In this document: positions 62,983 to 64,000 of the stretch, piece after piece
Layout of the letters: every line of letters begins with the position of its first letter
Numbering within the stretch: position 1 is the first letter of the stretch
Assembly (NCBI RefSeq): GCF_026672255.1
Contig: NZ_JAPOHA010000005.1
Span: 143,614 to 207,613 of the forward strand
DNA: 64,000 bases
Direction: 5' to 3'
Source of the DNA: Caproiciproducens galactitolivorans
GTDB lineage: Bacteria; Bacillota; Clostridia; Oscillospirales; Acutalibacteraceae
Notes under the pieces: model-generated
Databases searched by the model: none
Seen by the model: the letters and a program-made list of their open reading frames with translations, nothing else
Told to the model about the DNA's origin: nothing
Position numbers and translations under genes: made by a program

Positions 62983-63588
62983 TCAGTTAACACGTACAAT
63001 GGTACCGGTATCACCAAATGAACGTAGATTGCCGTCCTGAGTTGGAGAAGATTCATCGTATTTCATGGATGGGTATTTTTTATCAAAGAAATCGTTGGCC
63101 ATATCGATTGACTTATCTACAGTATATCTATTATGTAATTGCCCTACAAATTCCTTTAACCACTCGCCCCCCATAGATACCTCATTGTAAAAACCGATAC
63201 TACAGGCCGCTCCTTTATCTACACATTGTTCGGCCATACTATAGCCATTTTTAGGCTCTGCGCTGTTGCAAGTAATAAAAACGATCAGTTTATGCCTGCT
63301 TAGCGTGTTACTTCTATAATTTGCTAGACTGGCATCATCACTGTTTGATAAAGTGGCAGGATAAGCATATAAACCTGACCATGCTCCACTCTGGGTATGG
63401 TCACAGTGCACCATACCTGCTCTGCCATGGCCGTGAATAATTGTAAAATGATTATAAGGCAAATTATTATAAATATCAATCGCGCGTTTTAGCGGAAAGG
63501 ATTGTGCCGAATATCCCATTTTGGTAACTATATTCTGCACATAATTAAATATTGCTGTGTCCGAAGTCCCCAATGGGGTTATCGCCAT
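62983..63588 (-). CDS. Caspase/CHAT-like cysteine-peptidase-fold protein, N terminus damaged
   Basis: A 201-residue frame from ATG 63588. It has FTIIHGHGRAGMVHCDHTQS near residue 47 (His of the dyad) and LIVFITCNSAEP near residue 101 (Cys), followed by GAACSIGFYNEVSMGGEWLKEF, the arrangement of CHAT/caspase-like peptidases. The frame stays open upstream to a TAG at 63706-63708. The peptide before ATG reads AFAAKATDSQTKDSG, the end of a typical signal peptide, but its start and hydrophobic core are missing. AAGAGGTG lies just before that point. So this is probably a secreted protein with a deleted signal sequence, or it now starts inside. Partner: the secreted protein at 62162. Confidence 0.6.
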   Translation of the reverse strand: MAITPLGTSDTAIFNYVQNIVTKMGYSAQSFPLKRAIDIYNNLPYNHFTIIHGHGRAGMVHCDHTQSGAWSGLYAYPATLSNSDDASLANYRSNTLSRHKLIVFITCNSAEPKNGYSMAEQCVDKGAACSIGFYNEVSMGGEWLKEFVGQLHNRYTVDKSIDMANDFFDKKYPSMKYDESSPTQDGNLRSFGDTGTIVRVN

Positions 63589-63925
63589 ATAACGCTCATT
63601 ATAGGATGATTGAGCCTCGATTATAGGTTGCTCAACTCCGGAATCTTTTATGATATACGAACCGGAATCCTTGGTTTGTGAATCAGTGGCTTTGGCCGCA
63701 AAAGCCTATTTGATTCACCTCTTTATTTTAAGATCATTTGTGTACCTGTAAATAAATACTTACTATGCTTATATGCCCATCGGAACCACCCTCTTTCCAT
63801 AAATTGAAATCATTTTTCGATCTCATACTGTATAGACAACTTCAAACCGATTTTGCAACACATTATTTTCCTAAAATGTAAATTTATTTTTGAAAGACAG
63901 CGGATATCTGTTCTAAAAACAAAAA

Positions 63926-63951
63926 GGGACCATGGAAAAATCCATGGTCCC
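63926..63951 (-). terminator. Terminator for a minus-strand gene beyond the window
   Basis: GGGACCATGGA and TCCATGGTCCC form a perfect 11-bp stem around four bases. On the minus strand it is followed by TTTTTGTTTTT. The stretch 63709-63925 shows no gene, only A+T-rich upstream sequence. Confidence 0.85.
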
Positions 63952-63954
63952 GGT

Positions 63955-63976
63955 CTGCCGAATGAATCACAGGCGC
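63955..63976. repeat. Direct repeat copy 2 flanking the secreted-protein unit
   Basis: CTGCCGAATGAATCACAGGCGC; it matches the copy at 62003-62025 except for one missing G. Confidence 0.8.
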
Positions 63977-64000
63977 TCAACTTATTTAAAAAAGAATTTC

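Larger units (their letters stand above)
60126..64000. mobile_element. Second recombinase-bearing insertion in cotJC (far end not seen)
   Basis: cotJC homology stops at the codon for Gly in GTEEL (60124-60126), and the stop codon of a large serine recombinase lies ten bases further on. The N-terminal third of cotJC is not found up to 64000 on either strand. A second insertion beginning here is the simplest reading; deletion of the 5' part is the alternative. The right boundary is unknown. Confidence 0.4.

Noticed and set aside
1..64000. CRISPR arrays, tRNA and rRNA genes
   Set aside because: I looked for regularly spaced repeats and for tRNA/rRNA landmarks on both strands and found none.

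Overview
The window reads as chromosome of a low-to-medium G+C, spore-forming, anaerobic Firmicute, most likely a clostridium of the Oscillospiraceae/Ruminococcaceae type (inference). The reasons are the spc/alpha ribosomal operon order with adk, map, a KOW protein and infA; a trimeric [FeFe]-hydrogenase operon; a PyrK/PyrD-type dihydroorotate dehydrogenase; a DUF1292 gene near ruvX; and pieces of the spore-coat gene cotJC.

Layout. 1-6.5 kb: end of the spc operon and the alpha operon (rplO end, secY, adk, map, KOW protein, infA, rpmJ, rpsM, rpsK, rpsD, rpoA, rplQ). 6.5-13.1 kb: a TudS/DUF523 protein, a secreted protein with near-identical tandem repeats, nagA, and a serC-serA serine operon on the minus strand. 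13.3-21.7 kb: a long hydrogenase operon in which hydC, hydB and hydA are preceded by and mixed with putative sensory genes (two DRTGG-like proteins, two GHKL ATPases, a HydS-like [FeFe] protein, a PHP phosphoesterase, a 2Fe-2S thioredoxin-like protein). 21.8-29.8 kb: a YdcF protein, pyrC-pyrF-pyrK-pyrD, a histidine phosphatase, ruvX, degV, a 6S-like structured RNA and a DUF1292 gene. 29.8-30.5 kb: an ORF-less unit with its own promoter and terminator, containing what looks like a decayed tyrosine recombinase. 30.7-38.7 kb: a MATE exporter and a maltodextrin operon (binding protein, two permeases, malQ, LacI regulator).

38.97-59.90 kb is the most striking part. A block of about 20.9 kb of sugar genes interrupts a minus-strand cotJC spore-coat/manganese-catalase gene. 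It holds an AraC regulator, AraFGH-like transporter, aldose epimerase, DUF5107-TPR protein, a large serine recombinase, a LacI regulator with two operators, ChvE-MmsA-MmsB transporter, DUF4867 protein, xylulokinase and a fucose/arabinose-isomerase-like enzyme. Both gene/element junctions carry a GA (TC on the plus strand) dinucleotide. Joining the two element ends at it gives an almost symmetrical 48-bp attP-like site, and joining the two gene ends restores the CotJC reading frame exactly. This is the architecture of skin-like intervening elements that interrupt sporulation genes. A second large serine recombinase (60.1-61.7 kb) abuts another break in the same gene, so cotJC appears to be broken at least twice; its first third is not in the window.

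61.7-64 kb: a small recombinase-associated ORF and a two-gene minus-strand unit of unknown function (a secreted protein and a caspase/CHAT-like protein that has lost its signal peptide), bracketed by a 22-23 bp direct repeat.

The sugar genes appear to cover import of monosaccharides or pentoses (two ABC systems), anomer conversion, isomerisation and phosphorylation. I saw no tRNA or rRNA gene and no CRISPR array.
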